From: Subtercola boreus
Lineage (GTDB): Bacteria > Actinomycetota > Actinomycetes > Actinomycetales > Microbacteriaceae
DNA length: 64,000 nt
Reading direction: 5' to 3'
Assembly (NCBI RefSeq): GCF_003399625.1
Contig: NZ_NBXA01000001.1
Location: forward strand, 124,001 to 188,000
In this document: positions 1 through 8,079 of the stretch, one piece after another
How the letters are laid out: each line of letters starts with the position of its first letter
Numbering within the stretch: the first letter of the stretch is position 1
Translations under genes and position numbers: made by a program
Notes under the pieces: generated by a model
Seen by the model: only the letters and a program-made list of their open reading frames with translations
What the model was told of the DNA's origin: nothing
Database searches by the model: none

Positions 1-30
1 GCAGAGTCCGGCGCGACCTTCCTGGTCTGA
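1..30 (+). CDS. C-terminal tail of a gene entering from the left edge (tentative)
   Basis: In frame 1 the window opens with nine sense codons (A-E-S-G-A-T-F-L-V) and a TGA. This could be the last codons of a plus-strand gene that starts outside the window. Nothing more can be said about function. The call rests only on the reading frame and on the absence of another gene in the first 174 bases. Confidence 0.25.
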   Translation, partial: AESGATFLV

Positions 31-83
31 CGCTGCGCCCGCGTCCCGCACCTGCTCGGGTTGGTCCCCCCGCCTACGAGGCG

Positions 84-150
84 CCAGCCGCCGCCCGCCC
101 GCCCGCCCGCCACCCGCCCGCCGCCGCCCGCCCGCCGCCACCCGCCATCC
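84..150. repeat. GC-only microsatellite, CCCG/CCG repeats
   Basis: This is a run of imperfect CCCG and CCG units between the left edge and the 3' end of the MATE gene. It is pure G/C simple sequence with no coding signal that I trust. It could fold or slip during replication. The rest of positions 31-174 holds nothing I recognise. Confidence 0.6.
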
Positions 151-174
151 ACCCGGCGCCGCGCGCGCGGCCCG

Positions 175-1515
175 TCAGGCGGCGGCGCCGGCCACCATCC
201 ATCTGTCGGTGCGCGCGCGAAGCCCGAGCGTGAGCGCCCGCGCACCGATGTAGCCGTAGCCGAACACCGCCCACAACCAGGCCAGCCCCGCGTCGCCGGC
301 GGGCGCGAACAGCGCCACGAGCGTGAGCAAGGGCGCGTAGATCGCGACGTTCACGAGGCCGCTGAGCGCGAGATACCGGGAGTCTCCGGCGCCGATCAGC
401 ACTCCGTCGAGCACGAACACGTAGCCCGCGAGCGGGATGCCGAACCCCATCGCGAGGGCCGTGACGGCAAGTGCCGCCGCGACATCCGGGCTCGAGGTGA
501 ACACCGGCCCGAGCAGCCCGAGCGCCGCCACCAGCGCGATGCCCGCCCCGAGCAGCGCGCCCACACCCCAGCCCCATCGCACGAGCCGACGCGTGACGAG
601 CCCGACCCGCTCGAGGTCGCCCGACCCGAGGCCGTGGCCCACCATCGCCTGCCCGGCGATCGCGAGGGCGTCGAGCACGAACGCCAGCGTGGTGAAGAGG
701 GTGAGCGCGATCTGGAACGCACCGAGCTCTGCGACACCGAACGTCGCCGCGACGGCCACCGTCGCGAGGATCGCCGCCCTGAGCGAAGCCGTGCGCACGA
801 ACAGCCAGGCCCCGGATGTCGCGGCCGACAGGGCCCCGTCGAGCCCCGGTCGGAGCCGCGCACCGCTCTGCCGCGCCGCCCGCACTGCGATCACGATGTA
901 GACCGCTGCCATCGCCCACTGGGCGAGGACGGTTCCTGCCGCTGAACCCGCGATCCCCCAGCCGAACCCGTAGATGAACACGGCGTTCAACCCGGCATTC
1001 GCTGCAAATCCGGCGACCGCCACGATGAGGGGGGTGCGGGTGTCCTGGAGGCCCCGCAAGAGCCCGGTTGCGGCGATCACCAGCAGTATGGCGGGCAGTC
1101 CGGCGAGCGAGACGGTGAGGTACGTCACGGCGTCGGCCGCGACATCCGGATCGCCCGTGAACAGCCCCACGACCGGCCGCGCGAAGAGCAGGCCGAGAAC
1201 GACGACGACCACACCCAGCCCGAGGGCCAGCCACAGCCCGTCGATGCCGGCCCGGATCGCGCCCGTGCGGTCCCCGGCGCCCATCCGCCGGGCCACGGCG
1301 GGTGTCGTCGCATAGGCGAGGAAGATGAGCAGCCCGATCACCGTCTGCACGATGGCGCTCGCGATGCCGAGGGCTGCGAGCGGCACCTCGCCGAGATGTC
1401 CGATGAGGGCGGTGTCGGTCAGCAGGAAGAGCGGCTCCGCAACGAGGGCGCCGAGCGCGGGCACGGCGAGGCGCAGGATGTCGCGGTCGAGGCTCGGGGC
1501 GGGCGGTGTGGGCAT
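175..1515 (-). CDS. MATE family efflux transporter
   Basis: This is a 446-residue polytopic membrane protein, the usual MATE length. It is predicted to export drugs or metabolites in exchange for H+ or Na+. About twelve hydrophobic segments are visible. The first helix region (LAVPALGALVAEPLFLLTDTA) and the repeat of this layout in the second half fit the two six-helix bundles of the family; it resembles the DinF-like branch. The ATG at 1515 (MPTPPAPSL) is preferred over a longer frame because the upstream codons are not MATE-like and a TACGGT hexamer lies 6 nt upstream. It diverges from the M13 peptidase gene. The substrate cannot be inferred. Confidence 0.88.
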   Translation of the reverse strand: MPTPPAPSLDRDILRLAVPALGALVAEPLFLLTDTALIGHLGEVPLAALGIASAIVQTVIGLLIFLAYATTPAVARRMGAGDRTGAIRAGIDGLWLALGLGVVVVVLGLLFARPVVGLFTGDPDVAADAVTYLTVSLAGLPAILLVIAATGLLRGLQDTRTPLIVAVAGFAANAGLNAVFIYGFGWGIAGSAAGTVLAQWAMAAVYIVIAVRAARQSGARLRPGLDGALSAATSGAWLFVRTASLRAAILATVAVAATFGVAELGAFQIALTLFTTLAFVLDALAIAGQAMVGHGLGSGDLERVGLVTRRLVRWGWGVGALLGAGIALVAALGLLGPVFTSSPDVAAALAVTALAMGFGIPLAGYVFVLDGVLIGAGDSRYLALSGLVNVAIYAPLLTLVALFAPAGDAGLAWLWAVFGYGYIGARALTLGLRARTDRWMVAGAAA

Positions 1516-1521
1516 CCACCA

Positions 1522-1527
1522 ACCGTA
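1522..1527 (-). promoter_or_regulatory. -10 hexamer for leaderless MATE mRNA
   Basis: TACGGT on the minus strand is separated by 6 nt from the ATG at 1515, and there is no Shine-Dalgarno sequence. The spacing matches several other genes here and suggests transcription starting at or next to the start codon. Confidence 0.5.
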
Positions 1528-1561
1528 GCCAGCACGACCGGCACTCGCGCCACCACTTTCG

Positions 1562-1610
1562 TGAGTGCGGCCCGCCCGGCTGAGAGCGACCGGCCTGCGT
1601 GCCGCACTCA
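1562..1610. repeat. Inverted repeat in divergent intergenic region
   Basis: Ten-base arms (TGAGTGCGGC at 1562-1571 and its complement at 1601-1610) flank a 29-base spacer. A second, interlocking pair (GAGAGCGACCGG at 1582 with its near-complement at 1617-1628) overlaps the first. It lies between the MATE and M13 genes. It could be a regulator site or a folded DNA/RNA element; I cannot tell which. Confidence 0.4.
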
Positions 1611-1651
1611 ACAGAACCGGTCGCGCTCGCGGCAGTGTCAGGGCGCGCAGG

Positions 1652-1657
1652 TACTCT
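1652..1657 (+). promoter_or_regulatory. -10 hexamer for leaderless M13 peptidase mRNA
   Basis: TACTCT is followed by six bases and then the ATG at 1664. There is no Shine-Dalgarno sequence, which fits a leaderless start. Confidence 0.5.
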
Positions 1658-1663
1658 GGACGC

Positions 1664-3730
1664 ATGAGCGAAACCGGCATCGACACCACCGAACTCGACC
1701 CCGACACCCGTGCGCAGGACGACCTGTTCCGGCACGTGAACGGGCGGTGGATCGCGCGCACCGAGATCCCGGCCGACAAAGCGCGGTACGGGTCGTTCTA
1801 CGAGCTCGCCGAAGAGGCCGAGAAGGCCGTGCAGCAGATCATCACCGAGGCGCAGGGCGCCGATGAGGGCACTGAGATGCGCAAATTCGGCGACCTCTAC
1901 ACGAGCTTCATGGATGAGGAGCGCATCGAGGAGCTGGGCACGGCCCCGATCGACGCCCAGCTCGCCCTGGTCGACGCCGTCGCCTCGGTCGAAGATCTCG
2001 TTCGAACCGTCGGGCGTCTCGAACGGCAGGGCGTGGGCGGATTCTTCCACCTGTTCGTCGACAACGACCCGGGAAACCCCGAGCGATACCTCGTCTTCGT
2101 CGAGCAGGGCGGCATTACGCTGCCCGATGAGAGCTACTACCGCGACGAGAAGTTCGCGTCGATCCGGGAGTCGTACGTCTCACACATCCAGCGCATGTTC
2201 GAGCTCGCCGGAGCCGGAGCCGATGCGTCGGCAGGCACCGCCCCCGGCACCGCCGCCGACCGCGCCCAGCGCGACGATGCCCACGGGCGCCGCGCCCAGC
2301 GCGAGGATGCCCACGGGCGCCGCGCCCAGCGCGTCTTCGACCTCGAGACGGCGATCGCGTCGAAGCACTGGGACAACGTGAAGACCCGTGACGCCCAGGC
2401 CACCTACAACCTGCTCTCCTGGGCCGACCTCCTCGCGCTGTTCACCGGAGCGGCAGCCGACGACTCGCCCGCCGGCGCGCTCACGATCTGGCGTGATGCC
2501 CTCGATGTGCCCGCCGGGGTGCTCGACGAGGTCGTCGTGCGCGAGCCGAGCTTCCTCGAGGGTCTCTCGAGCCTCATCACCGAGGACCGCCTCGCAGAGT
2601 GGAAGGACTGGCTCTCGTGGAAGATCATCCACGGCGCAGCCGCCTTCCTCCCCGACGCCTTCGTCGCCGAGAACTTCGAGTTCTACGGCCACACGCTCAC
2701 CGGAACGCCCTCGATCCGTGCCCGCTGGAAGCGCGGCGTCTCCCTCGTCGAGGGCTCCATGGGCGAGGCCGTCGGCCGCATCTACGTCGACCGCCACTTC
2801 GGCAGCACGGCGAAAGCCGCGATGGACGTGCTGGTCGCCAACCTCATCGAGGCCTACCGGCAGTCGATCACCGACCTCTCCTGGATGACTCCCTCCACCC
2901 GCGAGCGGGCACTGGAGAAGCTCGAGAAGTTCACGCCGAAGATCGGTTTCCCGGCGAAGTGGCGCGACTACTCCGCGCTCGAGCTCGACGCGTCGAGCCT
3001 GTTCGACAATGTGCGGGCGACGAGCGAGTTCGAGTTCCAGCGCGAACTCGGCAAGGTCGGCAAGCCACTCGACCGCGACGAGTGGTTCATGACCCCGCAG
3101 ACCATCAACGCCTACTACAACCCGGGCTTCAACGAGATCGTGTTCCCCGCCGCCATCCTGCAGTACCCGTTCTTCGACGAGGCACGGGATGCCGCGTCCA
3201 ACTACGGCGCGATCGGAGCCGTCATCGGGCACGAGATCGGCCACGGTTTCGACGACCAGGGCTCCCGGTTCGACGGCGACGGACGCCTGACGGACTGGTG
3301 GACATCCGAAGACCGCGAAGCCTTCGAGAAGCTGACCGCCTCGCTCATCGCGCAGTACGACGCACTCGCGCCCGCGCAGGTGCCCGAGCACCACGTGAAC
3401 GGCTCGCTGACAATCGGTGAGAACATCGGCGATCTCGGCGGACTCGGCATCGCATGGAAGGCCTACCTGATCTCGCTCGACGGCAGTGAACCGCCGGTGA
3501 TCGACGGACTGACCGGTGCGCAGAGGTTCTTCCTCTCCTGGGCGCAGGCCTGGCAGCAGAAGTCGAGAGACGAAGAGGTGATCCGTCTGCTGGCGATCGA
3601 CCCGCATTCGCCGAACGAATTCCGATGCAATCAGATCGTGCGGAACATCGGCGAGTTCTACGAGGCATTCTCCGTCGGCGAGGGCGATGCGCTCTGGCTG
3701 GCTCCGGATGATCGTGTGACCATCTGGTAG
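1664..3730 (+). CDS. M13 family zinc metallopeptidase (neprilysin/PepO-like)
   Basis: This 688-residue protein has the M13 layout. A long N-terminal all-helical domain is followed by the catalytic domain with HEIGH (H523) and GENIGD (E586 as third zinc ligand, D590), and the family-typical Asn-Ala-Tyr-Tyr-Asn-Pro segment just before. Members cleave peptides and are often secreted or membrane-anchored, but here no signal peptide or transmembrane helix is visible, so a cytosolic role as in PepO is likely. The ATG at 1664 is chosen because it starts the conserved DDLFRHVNGRWI region and follows a TACTCT hexamer by 6 nt. Oddity: residues near 200-224 are a Gly/Ala/Arg-rich loop made by a 30-bp tandem repeat. 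Confidence 0.93.
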   Translation: MSETGIDTTELDPDTRAQDDLFRHVNGRWIARTEIPADKARYGSFYELAEEAEKAVQQIITEAQGADEGTEMRKFGDLYTSFMDEERIEELGTAPIDAQLALVDAVASVEDLVRTVGRLERQGVGGFFHLFVDNDPGNPERYLVFVEQGGITLPDESYYRDEKFASIRESYVSHIQRMFELAGAGADASAGTAPGTAADRAQRDDAHGRRAQREDAHGRRAQRVFDLETAIASKHWDNVKTRDAQATYNLLSWADLLALFTGAAADDSPAGALTIWRDALDVPAGVLDEVVVREPSFLEGLSSLITEDRLAEWKDWLSWKIIHGAAAFLPDAFVAENFEFYGHTLTGTPSIRARWKRGVSLVEGSMGEAVGRIYVDRHFGSTAKAAMDVLVANLIEAYRQSITDLSWMTPSTRERALEKLEKFTPKIGFPAKWRDYSALELDASSLFDNVRATSEFEFQRELGKVGKPLDRDEWFMTPQTINAYYNPGFNEIVFPAAILQYPFFDEARDAASNYGAIGAVIGHEIGHGFDDQGSRFDGDGRLTDWWTSEDREAFEKLTASLIAQYDALAPAQVPEHHVNGSLTIGENIGDLGGLGIAWKAYLISLDGSEPPVIDGLTGAQRFFLSWAQAWQQKSRDEEVIRLLAIDPHSPNEFRCNQIVRNIGEFYEAFSVGEGDALWLAPDDRVTIW
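2261..2333 (+). repeat. 30-bp in-frame tandem repeat (2.4 copies) in M13 peptidase
   Basis: The unit CGCGCCCAGCGCGACGATGC plus ten further bases occurs at 2261-2290 and 2291-2320 (one mismatch), with a 13-base partial copy to 2333. It encodes repeated RAQR-D/E-DAHGR, so copy changes preserve frame. It lies in a surface-type insert of the N-terminal helical domain. Confidence 0.9.
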
Positions 3731-3745
3731 TTTCGACATCTGACA

Positions 3746-3767
3746 GCCGGGGTCGCGGGGCCCCGGC
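3746..3767 (+). terminator. GC-rich hairpin after the M13 peptidase gene (weak)
   Basis: A seven-base-pair stem (GCCGGGG with CCCCGGC) and an 8-nt loop start 16 nt after the peptidase stop. No U-tract follows, so a true intrinsic terminator is uncertain. Confidence 0.3.
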
Positions 3768-3816
3768 GCCCGTGCATGTGACGTGGCTCCCGGGGCCGCA
3801 GGCGAAGGAAACAACG

Positions 3817-4725
3817 GTGGCACAACCGATGCGCAAAGACCGGCGGCGGGGCCAGCCCGGCCCGCCGAGCGGGCGACGCTCGAGCGCCCCGCACGACAGC
3901 GAGACGTTCAAGCGTGGGTTTGTCTCCCTGACGAAACTTGCTCTCTCGGGCGTGCAGATCACCGCTTCGGCCCTGGATGTCGGCACCGAGAAGGTGCTCT
4001 TCTCCATCGACGACCACCTGTCGGTGCCCACTGCGAGCCTCGGCAAAGTGCTGCTGCTCATCGAGGTCGCCGCCCGGCTCACCCACCGTGACATCTCGGC
4101 GCACGGGCTGCTCGACCGAACCGTCGTGGATTCGGCCGCCGACACCGGACTCTGGCAGCACCTGCAGGTGCCGACACTGCCGGTCGCCGACCTCGCGGTG
4201 CTGGTCGGCGCGACGAGCGACAACCTGGCGACCAACGTGCTGCTGCGGCACATCGGCCTCGATGCGGTTCGCGCGCGTGGTGAGTCGCTGGGGCTGCACC
4301 GCACGTTCCTGCTCGACAAGGTCCGGGACTTCCGCGGTCCCGACGACGCACCGCACTTCTCGGTGGGCTCTGCGCGTGAGCTCGCCACGCTCTTCCGCAA
4401 CCTCGCCGAGGGCAATGTCGTCGACGTCGCGACCAGCCAGCAGGTGCTCGCCTGGCTCGGCCTCGGCAGCGACCTGTCGATGGTGGCCAGCGCCTTCGGG
4501 CTCGATCCGCTCTCGCACGTGCACTCCGATCACGGCCTGCTGCTGATCAACAAGACAGGCTCGGGTGCGGGCATCCGTTCGGAGGTGGGCGTGCTGCGTG
4601 GACCGCGGGCGAGCGTGGCCTACGCGATCACGATGCGGTTCAACGACGCAGAGCTGCCCGGCCGGCTCGCGGTGCTCGAGGGCATGCGCACGCTCGGCAC
4701 CGACATCCTCGAGTACGTGTACTGA
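3817..4725 (+). CDS. Beta-lactamase-fold serine hydrolase
   Basis: This 302-residue protein has the three hallmarks of the class A beta-lactamase/PBP fold: S74-L-G-K77 (acylated serine and lysine), S134-D-N and K246-T-G. The GTG at 3817 is preferred because GAAGGA lies 8 nt upstream; an in-frame ATG at 3772 would add 15 unlikely residues. No signal peptide or lipobox is visible, and the omega-loop ExxLN motif of true class A enzymes is not seen where expected. A cytoplasmic esterase/peptidase-like or non-hydrolytic member is therefore more likely than a resistance enzyme. It is convergent with the next gene, 17 bp away. Confidence 0.78.
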   Translation: MAQPMRKDRRRGQPGPPSGRRSSAPHDSETFKRGFVSLTKLALSGVQITASALDVGTEKVLFSIDDHLSVPTASLGKVLLLIEVAARLTHRDISAHGLLDRTVVDSAADTGLWQHLQVPTLPVADLAVLVGATSDNLATNVLLRHIGLDAVRARGESLGLHRTFLLDKVRDFRGPDDAPHFSVGSARELATLFRNLAEGNVVDVATSQQVLAWLGLGSDLSMVASAFGLDPLSHVHSDHGLLLINKTGSGAGIRSEVGVLRGPRASVAYAITMRFNDAELPGRLAVLEGMRTLGTDILEYVY

Positions 4726-4742
4726 GGCGCAGAGGGACGCCG

Positions 4743-5759
4743 TCAGTCGATGAGGTCGAGGGCGACGAGGCGGGAGAGCGTCTCGACGCCGGCGGGTGGG
4801 CAGCGGTGGGCATCGGTCGAGGTCACCCAGTGCACCGAATCCACCTCCGACGACGCCGTCGGCTCGTCGAGCGCAGTCGCGGCGAAGAGCTCCATCGCGA
4901 CCATCCGCCCCTCCGGCTCGCCGTGTGCCTGCACGGTGACCGTGAACAGGCTCCGGATGCTCGCCCCGTCGAGCTCGACCGCGATCTCCTCGCGGCATTC
5001 CCGCACGAGCGCCTCGGCGGCGGTCTCGCCCGCGTCGATCTTGCCACCGGGCAGGTAGAGCACGTCGCGGCCCCGTGCAGTGACCATGAGGACGCGCCGC
5101 TCCCGCAGCAACACGACGGCCGCGACCCGGATGGCCTGCATGCCGTCTGCTCGGGCTGAATCGCCACCCCTGAGCGTGTTCACACTGGCCGCGCGTTCCG
5201 CTGCCAGGATCCCGTAGACAGCGGTGTCGCCCCAGGCGCCCTTGAACCAGAGGTTCTCGCGAAGCAAGGCGTCGGGCGTCATTCCGAGCCGTCTGCACAC
5301 GGCGGCGGAGGCGGTGTTGCGCGGGTCGAGGTGAGCTTCGACGCGATGCACGCCGAGGGTCGTGAAGGCCCAGTCGAGCATCCGCCCTGCCGCTTCCGAG
5401 GCGTAGCCGCGGCCCTGGAAGTCGGGATGGAACGCCCAGCCGATCTCGGCCTGGGCGTTCGAGAGGCTGTGCAGGAAAACGGTGATCTCCCCGATCAGCC
5501 TCGGGCGGGACGGGATGAGTCCTTCGCCGGTGCCGGACAGCTCGACGCCGACGACCAGCACGTCCCCATCCGCCTCGAGTGCGGTGGTCTGGAGCCGACG
5601 CGCGAGGTGCTCGCGTGTCTCGTCGAGCGTGCGCACCTCCCAGAACATGAACTTGACGACCTCGGGCAGCCGCTGGTACGCGTTGATGTCTTCGGCGTCA
5701 CTCGCGCGCAGCAGCCGCAGCGTGAGCCGCTCGGTCTCGATCGGCGCAAAGGAACTCAT
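4743..5759 (-). CDS. GNAT acetyltransferase-Nudix hydrolase fusion
   Basis: This 338-residue protein has two domains. Residues 1-185 are a RimJ/RimL-type GNAT domain (IETERLTLRLL start, the GRGYASEA acetyl-CoA pyrophosphate loop, and the R-N-T-A-S helix typical of the family). Residues about 205-338 are a Nudix domain with the box G-KIDAG-E-TAAEALV-RE-C-R-EE (the usual Gly near the end of the box is Ala). The first half should acetylate an amine (protein N-terminus or small molecule), and the second should cleave a nucleoside-diphosphate-linked compound. A CAGAGT hexamer lies 6 nt before the ATG. Substrates are unknown, and a sequencing error merging two genes seems unlikely because the linker is continuous. 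Confidence 0.85.
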   Translation of the reverse strand: MSSFAPIETERLTLRLLRASDAEDINAYQRLPEVVKFMFWEVRTLDETREHLARRLQTTALEADGDVLVVGVELSGTGEGLIPSRPRLIGEITVFLHSLSNAQAEIGWAFHPDFQGRGYASEAAGRMLDWAFTTLGVHRVEAHLDPRNTASAAVCRRLGMTPDALLRENLWFKGAWGDTAVYGILAAERAASVNTLRGGDSARADGMQAIRVAAVVLLRERRVLMVTARGRDVLYLPGGKIDAGETAAEALVRECREEIAVELDGASIRSLFTVTVQAHGEPEGRMVAMELFAATALDEPTASSEVDSVHWVTSTDAHRCPPAGVETLSRLVALDLID

Positions 5760-5830
5760 GCTCCCACTCTGCCATCACCCCCGCCCCGCCCCGCTCCGCA
5801 CGGCCCCGCCCCGCCGCGCCTCCGACCTCA

Positions 5831-5890
5831 ATCGAGTGGGCACTTTCGTCCCTCGCGGCCGCTTCACAGGGACCGAACTGCCCACTCGAT
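5831..5890. repeat. 60-bp dispersed palindromic element, copy 1
   Basis: The arms 5831-5853 and 5868-5890 are complementary at 20 of 23 positions and begin and end with ATCGAGTGGGCA / TGCCCACTCGAT. Near-identical arms occur at 32200 and 51914. It lies 40 bp after the hemA stop. There is no U-tract. It may act as an mRNA 3'-end hairpin or be a REP-like repeat. Confidence 0.85.
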
Positions 5891-5929
5891 CAGGCGTGAG
5901 GGGATTCCGAGCGGCGGTCCGACGGGGCG

Positions 5930-7306
5930 TCAGGACGCCTCGGAGGAGTCCGAAGCGGAGGAGTCCGACGCGGCGCCGCCGGATGCGCCGGCGGAGGGGC
6001 TGCTTGCGGCGAGGCGCGCAGCGGCACCGAGGCGCACGATCGGCGTGACTGCCGCGGCCGGCTTCACACCGAACAGCGACTCCAGGGCGGCGACGAACGA
6101 CTCGCCCTCGCCGGCACGGGCGAGTTCGCGGGCGCGCACCGAAGGGGTGTGCAGCAGCACGCCGACGAGGTGGCGGAGAGCCGCCTCGGTTTCGGGCGAG
6201 CTGTCACCCCGACCCTTGGCGCGGCCGATCTCGGCGTCGAGCACATCGAAGAAGTGGGAGCGGAGCGCGACGACGGCAGGAGTGACCTCTGCCTCGACGC
6301 GGGCTGCACTGTACTCCGCAGCAGCCTCGTCCACCATCGCTCGGGCACTCGTGGTCGAGGCGAACTCGTCGATGGGTGCGTGCAGGCTGATGGTCTCGAG
6401 GTCGAGCAGTTCGACGCCTGCCACCGACGAGACGGCAGTATCGACGTTGCGTGGCAGTCCGAGATCGATGACGAGGCGGCGCTCGAGAGCATCCGGCGCG
6501 GCCTGTGCGGCAGCGAAGTGGGTGGCTGTGAGCACGGCGACCGGCGACTGGCTCGCGGTGACGATCACATCGGAGGCGGCGATCGCCGCCACAAGGTCGT
6601 CGGCCCAGATCTGGGGAATGCCGTGGCGCGCGGCGAACGGCGCGACGCGGCCCGAGGGGGAGTACACGGAGAACTCGGTGGCGCCCCGCTCCTGTAGGGC
6701 GAGGAGGCTGACGCGCGCGTACTTGCCGGTTCCGACGAGCAGGATGCGTGTTCCCGACCAGTCCGTGACGCGGCTCTCGGCGAGGTCGAGCGCAAGACGC
6801 ACCAGCGATCGACCGGCACCGCCGACCCCGGTCTTCGTCTTGACGTCACGGGAGGTGTGCGATGCCCGTTGGAACAGTCTCTCGAGCGCTGAGGATGTGG
6901 TGCCCTCCACCCGCGCAGTCTGGAGGGCTCGCTTGACCTGGCCGGCGATCTCGTCTTCGCCGACGACGACCGACTCGAGCCCGCTCGACACCGAGAAGAG
7001 GTGCTCGGCCACGGCATCGCCCGACAGCACGCTCACGGCCTCGAACACATCGGCCGGGTCGACGTCGGATGCGCGGCTCACGGCCTCGATCACCTCACGT
7101 GTGGCGAGTGCGCTGCCGGCGGTGAGCGGCTCGTCCACATCGAGGTAGGCCTCGAAACGATTGCACGTCGCCAGAACGACGGCGCCCTGGATGAAATTGC
7201 TGTCATCGACTAGTGAGGGGGCCACGGACGGTGCACCGATGGAGAGCTTCTCCAGGAGGGTGAAGCTCGCATTCCGATGACTCGCAGTCAGGCAGATGAG
7301 CACCAA
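5930..7306 (-). CDS. hemA: Glutamyl-tRNA reductase
   Basis: This enzyme reduces glutamyl-tRNA(Glu) to glutamate-1-semialdehyde with NADPH, the committed step of C5-pathway tetrapyrrole synthesis. The 458 residues carry the N-terminal SHRNAS motif, the catalytic cysteine in T-C48-N-R-F-E, the [10 protein letters not shown] segment, an NADPH-binding domain (LLVGTGKYA) and a helical dimerisation tail. The last ~25 residues are Ser/Ala-rich and not conserved. The ATG at 7306 gives [10 protein letters not shown]; a GTG one codon later is equally possible. It lies at one end of the heme locus, divided from the other heme genes by the YefM-YoeB pair on the same strand. Confidence 0.95.
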   Translation of the reverse strand: MVLICLTASHRNASFTLLEKLSIGAPSVAPSLVDDSNFIQGAVVLATCNRFEAYLDVDEPLTAGSALATREVIEAVSRASDVDPADVFEAVSVLSGDAVAEHLFSVSSGLESVVVGEDEIAGQVKRALQTARVEGTTSSALERLFQRASHTSRDVKTKTGVGGAGRSLVRLALDLAESRVTDWSGTRILLVGTGKYARVSLLALQERGATEFSVYSPSGRVAPFAARHGIPQIWADDLVAAIAASDVIVTASQSPVAVLTATHFAAAQAAPDALERRLVIDLGLPRNVDTAVSSVAGVELLDLETISLHAPIDEFASTTSARAMVDEAAAEYSAARVEAEVTPAVVALRSHFFDVLDAEIGRAKGRGDSSPETEAALRHLVGVLLHTPSVRARELARAGEGESFVAALESLFGVKPAAAVTPIVRLGAAARLAASSPSAGASGGAASDSSASDSSEAS

Positions 7307-7391
7307 GCCATCGTAATCGAGATTGCTGGTGAACTACGACGTCTTGTAGAACTCGCACCCGCCCCAGAACGCGTGCCAGAACATCCCACCA

Positions 7392-7646
7392 TCAGTAGTG
7401 CTGCCTGCACTGCCAGATCACCAACAACTCGTCGGTGATCGAATAGACCATCCGATGCTCGCTCGTGATGCGCCTCGACCACACCTCGCCGAGCTCGAAG
7501 CGGAGCAGCTCCGGTTTGCCGATTCCGCGGCGAGCGTCTCGAAGGATCTCCTGGATCAGTCGATTGACCCGCTTCAGCATCACGCGATCCTCCTGCTGCC
7601 AGAAAACGTAGTCATTCCAGCCCTCGGGATCAAAGGAGAGTTTCAT
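7392..7646 (-). CDS. yoeB: YoeB/Txe family mRNA endonuclease toxin
   Basis: This 84-residue toxin has a RelE fold. The strongly conserved YoeB features are present: GKPELLRFELGEVWSRR, the SEHRMVY strand and a C-terminal Q-C-R-Q-H-Y. Members cut mRNA in the ribosomal A site. The start overlaps the antitoxin stop in an ATGA, so the two are translationally coupled with the antitoxin first. The length is typical and all usual catalytic positions (Glu, Arg, His near the C-terminus) appear to be kept, so it is probably active. Confidence 0.93.
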   Translation of the reverse strand: MKLSFDPEGWNDYVFWQQEDRVMLKRVNRLIQEILRDARRGIGKPELLRFELGEVWSRRITSEHRMVYSITDELLVIWQCRQHY

Positions 7647-7891
7647 GACAGATCGAGTTCGTGTTCTTCGTACTCGCCCGCCTGGACCCGTGCCATCGCC
7701 TCGAGGAGTCTGCGAGCATTGGCAGGGTGACGCATGAGGTGCTCGAACTCGCGCATGGAGTCGTACTCGGCCTTGGCAATCAGCACGGCGTTGCCCCGCC
7801 GTGAGGTGATCTCGATGTCGAGAGCGTCGTCGTTGACCTGCTCGATGAGTTTGAACAGGTTCTTACGGGCTTCGGACGCGGTGATGGCCAT
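7643..7891 (-). CDS. yefM: YefM/Phd family antitoxin
   Basis: This 82-residue antitoxin begins MAITASEARKNLFKLI, the usual Phd/YefM N-terminal DNA-binding half. An acidic C-terminal tail should wrap the YoeB toxin. The ATG at 7891 is chosen because a GAGGAG Shine-Dalgarno sequence lies about 8 nt upstream; the longer open frame to 7963 would put that sequence inside the gene. It should neutralise YoeB and repress its own operon together with the toxin. A GTACC/GGTAC inverted repeat lies 22 bp upstream. Confidence 0.93.
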   Translation of the reverse strand: MAITASEARKNLFKLIEQVNDDALDIEITSRRGNAVLIAKAEYDSMREFEHLMRHPANARRLLEAMARVQAGEYEEHELDLS

Positions 7892-7912
7892 GGTGGAGCT
7901 CCTCATGAAGTG

Positions 7913-7928
7913 GTACCGATCATGGTAC
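7913..7928 (-). promoter_or_regulatory. Candidate YefM-YoeB operator
   Basis: GTACC and GGTAC are separated by six bases just upstream of the antitoxin start. E. coli YefM recognises short palindromes with a GTAC-containing core, so this is the best autoregulatory site here. A TAGTAAT -10-like element lies just beyond it. The assignment is inferred from pattern and position only. Confidence 0.45.
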
Positions 7929-8079
7929 GTCTCGGGAGTCGGCATTACTAGAGTATTCGTCATGAATTCAGAGAATCAGATGCGAGGCAGCGCGGGCGAC
8001 CCGCAGGTGAGATGTGTGCAGAACTCCACCGAAACGCCCATTGGGGAAAACAGGAGCAAACCCTGAGACACTGGAGTAC

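Noticed and set aside
61-945. Long open frame on the plus strand across the MATE gene
   Set aside because: It is the antisense shadow of the MATE gene in GC-rich DNA; the Arg/Pro/His-rich translation has no domain.
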